The notes: a model not told the origin generated them from the sequence alone. 64,000 bases of DNA from Montifringilla adamsi (GCA_017590115.1 JAGGNK010009114.1:20994662-21058661); one strand, 5' to 3'. Positions 25,423 to 37,620 are shown, numbered from the stretch's first letter. Numbers and translations are program-made.

Positions 25423-25880
25423 TCTCTCTCATCATGAGGTGATGAGGGCAGACTCCTGAGGTGGAGTAAAGAGCCTGTATCCATTCATGTCAAAGGAATT
25501 GGGCTGATTGACATCATCACAAGCGGGAAGGATATGGGGATGTATATAAGATAAAAACAGGAAAAAAGGAAACAAAAATCAGCCTCTGAATAGTTCCATC
25601 CTGGTTAGGAATGTGCACTGGGGAAAGTAGATATAAATAATAATCCTTAGCTCTAAGAATGATGTTTTTCTCTTCATTTTTATGTGGAGTGTGATATTTC
25701 AATTTATTTCATTAAGACTTTAATTCCCCATCCACCATGCCCTTTTCCCTTGAGGAAAGTTCATAAATATTTCCTTGTTATTTCTCTCTTTCTTAAGTTG
25801 CTGCTTGTGGAGAACTTGGAAGAATTTTTTTGTTCAATGTGAATCCTTTCTCTCATCTGTCCTTCTCCTTTGGCCAGGAC

Positions 25881-26298
25881 TGTGAGTTGGGGTTTAACCC
25901 CAGCTGGAAACAGCACACAGTCTCTCACTGCCCACACCTGCTGGGATGGGAGGAGAAGTGGAAAAGTGTAAAACTCAAAGTTTGAGATAAAAACAGATTA
26001 ACAATTAAAGTAAAATATACTCCAACAACTACTACTACTGCTAATGATAATGATATGGAATATTTCTTTGGCCACTTTTGGTCTCCTGTCCTGGCCATGC
26101 TCCTTTCCAGCATCCTGTGCAACTTCTCGCTGACAGAGCATGGGAAACTGAAAAGTATTTAACTCTGGGGGAGGAAGAAAAAAACTTAGAAAAAGCAAAA
26201 TACCAGTGTGTTATCAACATTATTCTCATACTGAATCCAAAACACAGCATTGTACGAGTTAGTGGGAAGAATGTTAACTCCCAGCTGCAACCAGGACA
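25881..26298 (-). mobile_element. ERVL-type LTR, internally deleted
   Basis: The + strand start 'ggtttaaccccagctgg' and end 'caaccaggaca' are the two termini of a well-known avian ERVL-type LTR. The interior also fits: 'gggatgggaggagaa', 'gtaaaactcaaagtttgagataa', an AAT/GAT tract, 'gcatgggaaactgaaaagt', and a stretch ending 'tgttatcaacattattctcat' that continues to the terminus. In the sense (-) direction the usual order is U3, TATA box, then polyadenylation region. Here the 418-bp copy jumps from 'gataatgat' (about 26045-26053) directly to 'atggaatatttctttggcc', so the segment that normally carries the TATA box and transcription start is missing. No matching target-site duplication is evident (left flank aggac, right flank atgtg). 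There is no internal viral sequence, so it is a solo, non-functional LTR. Confidence 0.85.
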
Positions 26299-27072
26299 AT
26301 GTGAAACAGCAGCACAGAGCTTTTTCTATTCTGTTACCTCCTTAATTCCATTTAATTTCTAGTTCCTTTGTTATGTTCAGTATTTCAGCCTTGAGCTGTC
26401 TGTTCAAACTGCATCCTCAGCACGCTGGCCACTTCCCTTCACCATCTCCCATGAAACCTTTACATATAAATCTGCATTCTGACGTTAATTTATATATGTG
26501 GGTTTTTTTTTAATCCTGACACTTATTATAGAATAATCCTCTTAACCTCTCAATTTATGTTTAGCATGTTTTTTTCCTTTGAGATGTAGTAGCTCTTTCC
26601 TGTGTATTGTCCCTCTGCTATTTGGCTGGGAGAAGGACCCTACTCAAAAGGGAATGTTTTTATAATCCTGTAAAATTCTGCTTAGTTTGAGTCATAAACC
26701 AGTTAAAAATGTGAATTTCCATCATCATCTCTTTACTGACTTCCTCAGAAACTTACAAAAAGTCAGTTTTGGTTAATTATGAATGCTCCACACCACCCTC
26801 AAAGTGTTGGGCCAGGGCTGGGACCAGCTGTCTGCTGCTCGTGGTTTTGCCTACTCAATATTTGACTCTGGCTTGAAGCTCAGGTTCCAGCCTGGAAAAA
26901 ACCAACCAGCTCAGCACTATTCCATCCAAAGGCAGCTGGGAGCAGCAGGCAGCAGGCTGGCTGGGAAGGAACACTTCTCCACATTCACCCTGCTCCAGCC
27001 AAAACCAGCTCTGGATTGCAAATCCTCCTGCTCTGTTCCAGAAGTGATGAGGGATAAATGGTTTCCAGATGA

Positions 27073-27073
27073 A

Positions 27074-27112
<39 letters not shown>
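27073..27112. repeat. (AAT)13 microsatellite
   Basis: About 13 perfect AAT units form a clean trinucleotide array. In translation it gives asparagine or isoleucine runs, which explains the low-complexity frames on both strands here. Confidence 0.95.
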
Positions 27113-29055
27113 CACCCAGCTGATCTTGGCACTGCTCATGGTCACTCTACGGGGATGAAGGAGCATCTCTGGTGGCAGCACAAAGCAGTTCTAACTCCTG
27201 GCTATTAATATTAATAACTCTTGTAGATAAAGGGAGGTGCTTTCCTCACAGAATCAAACCATCCAACATCATCCTTCTAGAATATTTTCCAGCAAAGTTA
27301 TTATTTGTTTTCTCTAAGTGTTGGCCTGATTCAAACCTCATTGTAGCCTGAGGAAAGATCCAGTCTCTCTGGATCTTCTTGAAGAGTTTGGCAGCTTGAG
27401 CACAGGAAAGCCCTTCCTGGTTTTATTTTAGAACTTCTTAAAAGTATTAATCTATTTTCTATTGGATTTTGCCTGCTTTGCAGTCCAAGCATCCCATCTG
27501 TACATGTATTAGCATTCAGGTCATCTCTTGTTTTCCTCCAGATGCACTGAGAGAATTTCTAGTTGCTAGTTGGAAGTAAGTTTTTGCCCCGATTTTACTT
27601 TATTCTTGACATCACCACAGATTTTTTTGCATAACCTTTTTTACTAGGCAATAGCATCTTGATGTTTAAAACAGTCCATATTCTCACTAAAGGGGCATGC
27701 AACTAAAGGAAATAAGTATTTGCCTTGGTTTGGGAAATAAGAAATACTGAATGATGTAAAAATTTAAAGGACTTAAATTTATTATAAAACCCAAGACACT
27801 TGTTAGGAGAAAAATTTTTGGGATTACTTTTTTTCCTGTTCCCAAGTGATTTTGATATCATTGTGGGACTTTATCATAACCTTGCTCCTCCTCCTAAATT
27901 AAAACTGAAACCAGACACAGGGCAAGCATCTCTACAGACAGCAGCTGCATGGAAAACTTCACACAGCTTCAGAGCTGCAAGTTATCTGCTTAAGGATATT
28001 GCTGAGGAACCAGATGGAGAATAGTTTTCCACAGTTAACCATCTGGGCCCTGCAGTGATACACTCTGCCCTGAGCATTACTGTGGGAATTGACTTCATGG
28101 GGGGAAAAAGCAGAGAAAAAGAGACGGGCAGAGAAAGAAGAGCATAATGTTTTATACTGCAAAAATATGCAGCCAAAGAATCACCATTTTGTCACACATT
28201 GCAATTTCCTCATCTCTGTCTGTGTTCATAACCTGTGGGATAAAAGGAAGAGAAAGTGAGACACTAATGGTTACTACAGCATAAAAGCCAGCTGTGAAAG
28301 AGTTCAGAAATGGGGTTTTGGTTTTGATGGAACTTTGACTGAGCTATTAGATCTCAAAGTGAAAGACAAGACTTTCTGAAAGAGCTTTAATTTGTTTATA
28401 TTGATCTATAATTTTAGCTCTGCTGAAGTAATTTTTGGAGTTCTGTACTGCAGAGCTTCCAGTCAATGCTGTGGTTCACATGCAGTGGTTTGTAGTGACC
28501 AGAGAAAGGTTAGAAATACAGAATATTCCAGGAGGTTTGTGGAAAACACCAAATGCCTTTGGCAAATAGATGGAGTCAAAGAAAAAAATAGAATGAGTGG
28601 ATTTTCTGAGCAGTCCTGCGGTATGGCCTCAACATGAAATCTATAGGCAAAAAGTCTTTAGGTGTTAAATATAAAATTGTCCTGGAACCAGAAGACAAAA
28701 CAAAGCACATTTTTTTCTCAGGTGCTCATGAGAGCCTATAATTTGCATTGCTGGTTGCAGTCTTTAGCTGAAGTTTTCCATGCTATCCAGGCATTGCATT
28801 CTGGCTTTTTTCCTGCTATGTTGCTTCTCCAGCATAGAATATTATGTCATCTTATGCTGTGTGCTTCTCTCTGCCAGGGCAGTTGTGGGATCTTTTTCCT
28901 CTAGCTATTCACCTGCCATTGCAAGGCTTGTACGAAGCTGTTGGAGACCTTTTTTCTTTCTGCCACATTTCAGTGAAGCTTGACAATGGGTTTTCCTTCC
29001 TTATTAAAACTGGCTAAAATGGAAAGCTGAATTTTCTTTTTCTAAAAAGAAAAGG

Positions 29056-29073
29056 AAAAAAAAAAAAAAAAAA
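29056..29073. repeat. poly-A run within purine-rich tract
   Basis: About 18 A lie inside a longer A/G-rich stretch that starts near 29044. No retrocopy is recognisable upstream. Confidence 0.85.
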
Positions 29074-32000
29074 GAAGGTAAAAACCCCAGAAAATCTGAT
29101 TAATCTCATAGCTCTGCTAGTTTTGAACTACCCAGATAATGCAGGTTAGCTCTAGTGGACTATTTAATGGTATGAGCCAGGATAATGAATTACTGAAAGT
29201 CGCTGAACAAATATCATCAACCTCCATTGAATATTAAAACCTTATATAGGGTTTCAGACTCTAGTTTGGTTTTTAGGTGTATGACAGGCTGAGAGACATT
29301 AAGTAGTTATAAAAAGCCACAAAGACCTGGCCATTCAGCACATTTTGAAGCTGGAAATAAAAAAAGGTTAAAGTTTCTATGACCTTTAACTGAATAGAAC
29401 TGAAATTTTTCATGATATATGTATGCAGCAGCTGTTGTGTAAAGGGAGACAAAATTCCCTGTAATGCTTTAAATCACTGTTTATCTTCTATTTTAAGAAA
29501 GCCCCAGACCACTCCAGCATGGTGGCACACGTGCTCATGTGTGCTTACTGCATCTGGATGTTCACAAGGAACTAACAGATAGAACTGATTATCAGGTAAT
29601 CATCAGATCATTAAAAGGTTTTTTTGTCTCTTCCCAAAAGAAAATCGTGTGGGGAAACTGTAATGATTGGGTTTTATTTCTATGTGTCACTGGTGTGGAG
29701 CAGACTGTGTGCTTTGATGTTGAGATTGGCCTCAGGTGTTAATGGCATGAAATTGTTTATGTGGGGGATAGAACACATATAGGCACATATCTCACTCTGT
29801 GAACTCATTCCCCATGTTTCTTTTGTCTGCCTATTCCTGAAAACTGATTTTCCTTGTGCAAATAGCTCTGTGGGAGAGACATTCCATGGTTTGAAGCCTT
29901 AAGTGATACTCATAGATGGCCTCTAAAGAGGTGGAAATAGATTTTTGGTTTCTCTGGATGACCCTGCTGTATGCTGAGTAAGACAAAAGTCTTCCTTCTT
30001 AAATCACAGGAAGGTACCAAGGAAGGTGTTTGGAAGGTCTCAAAGGGCCATACCCTGCAGTAGAGGCAAGGAGAACATTGAAATCACAAGATAATGTAAA
30101 CAGCTCTTATTCTCTTTTTTTTTCTTTTATTTTTTATTTTAATGCAGTTCTCAGGCTGCAATCTGGTGCCAACTCCTTCAGTTAAAAATTAGAGTAATCT
30201 TTTTTGCACAGAAGAGAGGAGTTTCCTCAAGAATTACATCATCTAAGTTGCTATAAGTTACCTTTTTGCCATTTATGGACCCTTCACGGTGGCTGCTGAG
30301 TGTGTGTCACTGCAGTGGTGTGAGGGCTGCCTTGGAGCAGTGTGGAAAGTGCCACCCTGGGAGGGCAAGGGCCCGATGACAGAAATTCCCATTGCTCAGA
30401 GGGTCCCTTTTTGCTAATAGGAGGTGGCATGAAATACTCAATCATCATTAAGTGGTCAAAGATTTTAATCTGCTCATAAAATTGCATCTACAGTAATTGA
30501 GTCGCTCAGTGTGTGTCTCTAATTGCCTGATCACAGTGCTCCTCTGGCTTTGAAAAATGACTGAAATAACATGTTTTATTAAAAGACAGAATTTATAGTA
30601 ATTTGACTCCAGAAGCCCAAAGCTTGCACAGACTCACACTGTGTTACAGGGACTCAGATTTATTCTTCCTGATGCTCATTTAAATGTCCTGTGAACATTT
30701 GAAAAACATGCCACTTTTAGTTGTTCAAGCTGTGTTTTGCAAGCAGTGCAGGAAGCCAGGGGAATCATTGCCACACAGTGTTGTGTATGCACAAAAAAAT
30801 AGTCTATATATGTTTTAAAAACTGTTAAGACATGGTAGGGTGGGAATGGAATATGTCTGGGCTGACAAATTATCTTTGGCTTGGCCTTGAGTAACTAACC
30901 TCTGGAGCTGAGAGAGTGCTTGAGGGAGACACAGTTGTGTGGTGGAACAGCTGTGACCTCTTCCCTGAGCCTCCACATCCAGCTGCTGTTTGGGACATGA
31001 GCTAAAAGCATCTTTCTCATAGGCTGAACACTGCTGGTAGAGCATGTTGTCATGAAAGCACCTAACACTCTATTTATGCCATGCAGAATTCACTAAGGAA
31101 AGGTTTCAACTATTTTAGTTCCCCTTAATGATATTAAAAAAAACTACAGTCCTGTATGCTCTATGATCTTTATTTCCCCCCCTGCCAGTCCTACATATTG
31201 TCCTGTTTTCTGTTCTTTGTATGCTATTTTTTCCTCTTCACATTCACCTCCTTGAATAGAGTTTGCCTGGTAAGATTCGTCAAACAGGAATGATCATATA
31301 AACAGTATAGTGTGAACACTTCCCTCTTATTCTTGGACAAATTGCTCACTGCAAGGGAGAGTGTATCCAGAATTGCTATACATAAAACAATGGCATTTTT
31401 ATTGTGCTGTGATGAGAACAGTTCACCTTGCTGATGACCTCAGGAAGGCAGGCTGTTTCACACCTGCCATTTCAGCTAACTGAGATTTCAAAGATCCCTT
31501 TTGAACATATATCACCCAAAGGCTTCTCTTAGCACATTGACTCTTTGTTCTTCTCCTCCATCCTGGGGTTTAACATGCTGATGAAGGCCTGCAGAGAGCA
31601 CAGCAATGCCAATAGATTGGGCTTGGAGAGAGGCAGACTTTGAAGGAATGTGAAATGAGTAAGGAGAAACTTGGCTGAAATCCAGCAATACAGACAGGAA
31701 GTGGAGAAGAACTAAAATTTTAGTCAACAGCAAGGCCACAATTAAATTTCAAAATACCAAACACAAACAAATCAAAAGCTCAGAGCCAGATGGCAGAATA
31801 TGTGCTTTGTTCATGCAATCCTATTGATCCCAGGGTGGGCTCCTCTGTGGGATTGCTCAGCCACAGGCACAAATTAAATTTCTGTGTGGTTCAGCAGGAC
31901 CTTGTCCTGCAGGGACTGGTGCAGTGGGTGCCAGCAGCACAAACAGAGCTTTACCCTGGCTCTTGCAGATTCCCTCAAGCAAGTCCTTGGCAGCATTGGT

Positions 32001-32301
32001 GGGAACAAGCTCCAGGACAAGAGTGACTGCAGCACCTCAGGAGTGGGGCAAACCGGGCTAAACCTGTGCAAAACAGAAACGTGGAACTTGAGAGACCTTT
32101 TGATGCTCCCAGTCATGGCTGGGGAGCACCTGTGAGTTTGTCTGAACTCTGTTCTGCAATTCGTTCCTTACAACATAGCTTTGGCCTATAATTTTTCTAG
32201 ATTTGTTTTTAAAGTACAAGTTGAGGGAAAAAAAATGGGTGTTAAGACACTTGTCTGTGACCTATTTTCTTAATGTTGATTTTCCCCCTTCTGTCCAACA
32301 G

Positions 32302-32415
32302 AGAGCTAAACAGGAATCAAATTCACTCACAATGTCAAATACATGTACATGAAAGTTTCCTTCATTTAAGTGGGCAAGAAGTCTTATTAAAGTGCAAGGG
32401 TAAAATGGATAAAAA
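32302..32415 (+). other. candidate coding exon, 114 bp
   Basis: A strong acceptor ('cccccttctgtccaacag', AG at 32300-32301) is followed by 114 bp and a near-consensus donor (AAAAA|GTGAGT, GT at 32416). With the first base completing a previous codon, one frame is open throughout, giving 37 whole codons and two leftover bases. The exon would therefore be symmetric (phase 2 in and out). The predicted peptide is polar, with several His and Gln and the stretch LSGQEVLLKCKGKMD near its end. I do not recognise the protein. A frame of this length with both splice sites occurs by chance in 64 kb, so this is only a candidate. Confidence 0.22.
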
Positions 32416-33617
32416 GTGAGTTTTCCTTCCATTTTTACATTGTGGACCCTTTGGAGGCCTCCATTCTTTTTTCATGATCTGTTACAAAGAAAGAATTTCC
32501 AGGCTGTGTTCCCTCCCTACCACTGGAACAAAATTCCTAATATCCTTTGAAATCAATTCTGTTCTAACGTGTCCAACTTATCAATGAAGGGAAAGCAAGA
32601 AAGATATTTTGTTTATTTATAGTGTCTATTTATATTGTTGAGACCTTGCTTATAGAGTCTTTTTTCTGTTACATCTGAAGCATTTTTCCTCAAAGGTACT
32701 GGTGTATGCAAATACCATTGGAAAAAAAGGAAACACAAGCACTGAAGGCAACCACGAGGTTTTGAAGAACAAGTAAAAGGAGATGAAAACAAGGAAACTA
32801 CTGAAATGGAAATCTCAAAAGTAACGAATTTTCAAATCCATATAGAATCAGTAAACATAAGAGAAAAAAAAGTATATTATTCTTTTCAAATTCGCAAATT
32901 TTAGAAGAGATAACTGCTCAGTAAAATTTATTACTTACTTTGTTCTGATAAAAAAATGGATTAATCTTTGGAAGGCAGCAGGGGAAGGAAAGGAGAGTAA
33001 GTGTGGGACAGTACTGGAGAAAATTTGGACAGAGGAGCTCCTACAGAGTGCCAAAGCAGGGTTAAGTGCAGCAACAGGCACACACACACTGGATTCAGGA
33101 AATGAGGGAAGGAACCAGTGAACCTTTTAAGTGACATTTAGAAAAGTTCACCACTTCAGCAACGATTCCTGAGAACTGCAAAGCAGAAAATAAATCTATT
33201 TCTAGAGAATAGACATTGGTTTCTGCTTTAGATTTATTGCCTTCAAACAAAAAAAGAATTTAGCTTGGAAAACTAATCTAGCCATGACCCTTCATGCAAT
33301 TAGTCAGACTGAGTGACTGTAGAACTGGGTAACACCTTTCCCATTCCCTGGTAAGGATCTGTCTTCAATGCTCAAGGATCAATTCATCCACTGAGCCCCA
33401 CTGAAGCCAAGTGGAGCAAAACACAGAGCTGTGACCTGTTTGTCACCTCTCTGATGGCAAATTGGTCAAGGTGCTCAGTGTGACCCAGAGGCACAGGCAG
33501 AAGGCAAGAGGCACAGAGCTGCTCTGCAGAGAACAGGACTTGCCAGGAGCCAGGGAAGCCTTGCCTGTGTGTTTCAGGCAGGGGGTGATGCCCTGCCAGT
33601 GCTGCCCTGTGGCCAGG

Positions 33618-34082
33618 TGTGGCTGTGTTCGAGGGTCCCCAGGACGAGGGAAGAGATGAGAATCTTGACTCCATGTTTCAGAAGGCTGATTTATTATATT
33701 ATGATATGATATTATATTATATTAAAATTATATGCTAAAACTACACTAAAAAGAATAGAGAGAAATTATACAGACAGAAAGCATGAAAAGAAAGGAAAGG
33801 AAAAAGGAAAAAGGGAAGGGAAGGGAAGGGAAGGGAAGGGAAGGGAAGGGAAGGGAAGGGAAGACCCGTGACTCAGAGAGTCGACACGGCCGGACCATGG
33901 TTGGTCATTAACTAGAAACAATTCACACGAGACCAATGAAAGATGCACCTGTTGGTGAACAACCTCCAGACCACGTTCCACAGCCATCAGATAGTTACTG
34001 ATTGCATTTCTTTTCTGAGGCTTCTCAGCTAGAATAGGAGAAAAATCCTAGCAAAGGATTTTCATAAAATATCACAGTGACA
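33618..34082 (-). mobile_element. solo LTR with (AAGGG)n expansion, 6-bp TSD GCCAGG
   Basis: A 465-bp antisense LTR reads TGTCACTGTG at its sense start and ends CACAGCCACA. It is flanked by identical GCCAGG hexamers (33612-33617 and 34083-34088). Read on the - strand it follows the common songbird LTR layout: 'tgatattttatgaaaatcc', then the middle region with a CCAAT-box partner, then 'ttttagtgtagtttta', polyadenylation signal AATAAA (complement of 33690-33695) followed by 'tcagccttctg', and a U5 ending in 'cctcgaacacagccaca'. It is related to the LTR at 10235-10614. Between the middle and the AT-rich part lies a pure (AAGGG)n array. No internal retroviral genes are present. The 6-bp duplication indicates class II. 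Confidence 0.92.
33810..33862. repeat. (AAGGG)n pentanucleotide array inside an LTR
   Basis: Ten or so perfect AAGGG units on the + strand (CCCTT on the LTR's sense strand) follow an irregular purine-rich lead-in from about 33785. The array lies wholly within the solo LTR, roughly where related copies carry pyrimidine-rich sequence before the polyadenylation region. The expansion therefore grew inside the element, before or after insertion. Confidence 0.95.
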
Positions 34083-34805
34083 GCCAGGGAGGCTGGGAGA
34101 GATCCGAGGTGCTGCCAGGTCATGCTCTGGAGATGTTCAAGGAAGAGGCACAAGGTAAGCCTCAGCATGTTTTATGAGAAATCCCCAAACTGGTGGGACT
34201 TTTAAAGACGTGGATGTACACAGGCCAGAAAGGAAAGGGCTGCAGTTGGTTTCTAGCTTTGGATGATGGAGCACTCAAAAATTGGGTGTTCATTGAGGTG
34301 TTTCCTCTAGTCCCAAAATTATAAATGTGTTCCTAGATAGCTAATCCAGCACAGAGCCTTCTGCTACCACAGTTTCTTTATAAATATTAATAATTTGCCA
34401 CCAAGTGGAATCGTTGTGAGGCTAAATAAGCCACTGTGCTGTGCTCACACATTAATCTTACTGGAGGCTCAGGGGGAAAGGGGAAGCAAAATACTTCAGT
34501 GAGAGATTAGTCTAGGTTATCCTCAATGGAAGATTAATCCAGAAATAGGCTCTACATTTTCTACTCATTTACCCAGCAGAAAAATTTATAAAATAGTTCC
34601 TAAAACTGCAAGAATTCGGAAGTTTTCCGGTCACAGTTGTACCATATTTTATTTTTCTTCTTTTCTGTCCCATTATTTTTCTGCTTTACATGATAACTTC
34701 AATGAAAAACGTTGAGTGTTAAAGACTTAGAGGGTGCATATTTTTCAAAAGACTTAAGAAAAAAAAGATTAAAGGAAATTTATTTTTTTGGTTTTACTAT
34801 TCTCG

Positions 34806-34978
34806 CTTTAAGAACAGGTTTTGTGGTTTTTGGGATTTTTTGTTTGGTTTGGTTTGGGGTTTTTTGGGTTTGTTTTTTCTTTTCTGTTTTTTGGTTTGGT
34901 TTTTTTTTTTTGTTGGTGGGTTTGTTGGGGGTTTTTTTGGTTTGGTTTGGTTTGAGTTTTTTTTTGCTGAATTGTTAC
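34806..34978 (+). repeat. T/G-rich (TTTGG)-like low-complexity tract
   Basis: About 170 bp consist almost only of T and G, with repeated 'ggtttggttt' units and several GG or GGGG steps. It is the longest of five such tracts in the window. The complementary strand is an A/C tract. The hydrophobic, Phe-rich reading frame here is a by-product of this composition. Confidence 0.9.
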
Positions 34979-37397
34979 TTTGACCTGTTTAGAAAAGTGT
35001 TAGGTAAGGATTTTTTCCCCAACAGTTTATAAATTTTGCTGCTTTTTAATAGAGCTACAAATTTCTACAAAATTCTATAAAATGTGAATTTTTTTTTTTT
35101 TATGTGGAAATGAATTTTAGACCTGTAGAAAATTTGCCTTAATGGCCAATGAAGAGGCTTAAGGAAATTTCAATAGAAACTCCAGATTTTTCTTCCCGTG
35201 CTAAAATTCCTTTGGAGACTCATTTATGTAAACATGTAAATGTGACTTATGCAAAACTTCAGTCTCATGACAGTTCCTGGTTTTAAAGTATTTTTGTATC
35301 CTTAATGGCAGCTGTCAGAAAGATGTTCTGCTTTAGATGATCAGTCCACATTACATTGTCTATAATTAATAGAAAATACCTTAAAAAGAGGGCTGTTAAA
35401 TGCATTCTAGGTTAAAACAGACATGCATAAATAAGTAAATTTGGAAAAAGCAGAGAAATGTCAGTGCCTGTGGTGCTCACTGCTGAGAATTGTTTATTGA
35501 GTAACAGCAGTTTGTTGATTCCATTGTGTATTTCGGGTTATAATTGGTGGGGATAATTTCCCATTAAATATCTCCCTAAATCTCTCCACTGATGGAGTAA
35601 TGGTGGAACTTATCAACCAAATGACTCAACTGAAAGTTTATGCAGAGATTTAGAGATGGATATTTGAAGGGAGTTTTTAAAAGATATTTTATATAAATAC
35701 TACAATACCTGTATGCTAGTTTTTAAGCCCATATTGTCATCCTTTCACCCACAATCTATCTCTTCTCTCAATGTGTTCTTTATTTGTTCACTGTCAGAAA
35801 ATTGTTCTGATGCTCCATAGTAGGAACTGTTTGAGCACACACTGAAATGTGTATTTTCCCATGAAACCTGTGTTTTACACAGAAGTAAACAAATGTAGAG
35901 GGTATAAGAAGCCTTCCTCAGGCAGCTGGTAGCAAAACTAAAAAACTTATATTTTGTGTTTCTCAGAATATAATCCATGCTAAAATCCATCAGCATGAGT
36001 AGATTTTTGTCTCCTTCAACATTAAACTGAATAAAGTGTGACAGCCCCAGCCCACTCATTAACAAAAATAGAGCTGTAAGCATCAATTAACAGGTAACGA
36101 GCATCATGTCAGCCTTTTGCCTTTTAAATACCTGGCTTAGCTTCTGACTCCTAATGGTAGATGCCAATATGATTTTTTACTCAGTTTCTCAAACAAATAA
36201 AAAACTTATTAAAAATGCTAGTATGCTCATTAAATGGTATTGTCATTAAAATAATCTTCTGGAGATGTGTATAGTATAAATATTAACATCAGCATAAAAC
36301 ATTTGTTTAAGTAGTTGCTTCCCGTGAATGAGCACTGGTCAAACATTTTAGTTTTTGAACTCTTTGTTCCCTTTTGTACAATTTTATTGTGAATGTTATT
36401 GCAGCATTTTAAAGAAGTGAGAATATAAATTTGAATAACTGGGGGTGTAGTCTGGAAACCATAATGTGACATTAAGTTAATTTTTTGGGTATTTCATTAA
36501 GACAGGTAAATTTTATGGGCAGAAAACTCCACGGCACTTCATTCCTGTTCTGGAAAGGAGAGTTTGAAACAGGGAAGGCATGTGACAAGCGTGTTGCAGC
36601 CTTCAGACCTATCTTTTGGAATAGCATTTGCCAGATCCCAGAGACTGAAAATTAAATTCTAGTTCCGTGTAGCCCTTTTGTTTTCCTACTTATAACAAGA
36701 TTTTAGATCCCAAGGGGTTGTTTCAGCAGGTCAGGTTAAGCCTCTTTAATCTCCTTATGATCAAACTTCATCCTCCAGTGCAGATAGTTAAGACTGAGTT
36801 TATCACAAAAAGAACTTTTTTTTCCCTAAAGGTCAAAACTTCATCTCCCAGTTTAAGCAGTAAAGAATAAAGTCTGAGCACCTTGCACTTGTCCTTACTG
36901 CACTTCCTGAGGCTCTCACTTTCCATTCCTTGCAGCAATTGCAGCCCACCTGTTTGCCTTTAATGACAGGAATATTTTAATTTTTCCTTCTGAAATGATG
37001 TCTCAGGGGACTTCTGGTGAGCACGTGAAGTTTCCAGCTGTGATGGAGGAGCTGTCTGGCTGACAGGTCACTTCCCTTTGGTAACTGGCACCAGCCAAGT
37101 CTTAATGTTTTTATCTACCCCTGTACAGCCCTGCCTGGTGAAGGATATCTCTACGGAGTCATTTTTGTTTGTGACATTGAATTTTTCTTGAATAGAAAGC
37201 ATTATTTGGCAAAGAAATGGATTTTGTGGGTGGGACATTTTTTCTGCTGGTGAAACAGCAACCTCTGTGCCCAGCATCCCTTGGCACAGGGCTTGGCAAT
37301 AGGTGCTAGAGGTGATCACCTGGCTGTCAGCAGCAACCTTAACTGATAAATATCACTTTTTTTTTTTTTTTGTGATCTTAGAGTACTTGTGAATGAC

Positions 37398-37620
37398 TTT
37401 TTTCTGATATACTGATTTTTCTGATATACTGATGTACTTGATTTGTTGATTTATAGCGTATTTGTTGATTTATAGCACACACTGCCAAGAAGAATCAATT
37501 CTAATCCACATTGTTTAGTTCTGATGTAGTTTGTACTGCAAGACACATTGTCGGTTCTCTAAATCAGTAAATACAGATCTGATAAATATGCATTTTTGAT
37601 AAATACACATTTTTGATAAA
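37398..37620. repeat. cluster of three short tandem duplications
   Basis: A 17-bp unit (tttttctgatatactga) occurs twice in a row at 37398-37432. A 17-bp unit (atttgttgatttatagc) occurs twice at 37441-37476. A unit of about 17 bp around 'tgataaatacacattttt' occurs two to three times at 37580-37620. Each set uses a different unit, so this is not a single satellite. Repeated local slippage or duplication in a fragile AT-rich stretch is the simplest reading. Confidence 0.85.

Larger units (their letters stand above)
26299..32301. other. unique region with (AAT)n microsatellite, no gene called
   Basis: This region is single-copy sequence except for an AAT array (27073-27112) and a purine-rich A run (29044-29073). 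A GC-richer patch at 26783-27208 is open for 141 codons on the + strand, but the microsatellite runs through it and it shows no domain. A long A/T-rich stretch around 30100 and a GC-richer patch at 31800-32130 hold nothing I can identify. Confidence 0.5.

Noticed and set aside
26783..27208. 141-codon + strand frame with a run of Asn
   Set aside because: The Asn run is the AAT microsatellite, and the mirror frame on the - strand is open too (poly-Ile). No protein similarity is seen.
34712..35032. Phe/Gly/Val-rich hydrophobic + strand frame resembling a membrane protein
   Set aside because: It is produced by the T/G-rich low-complexity tract.
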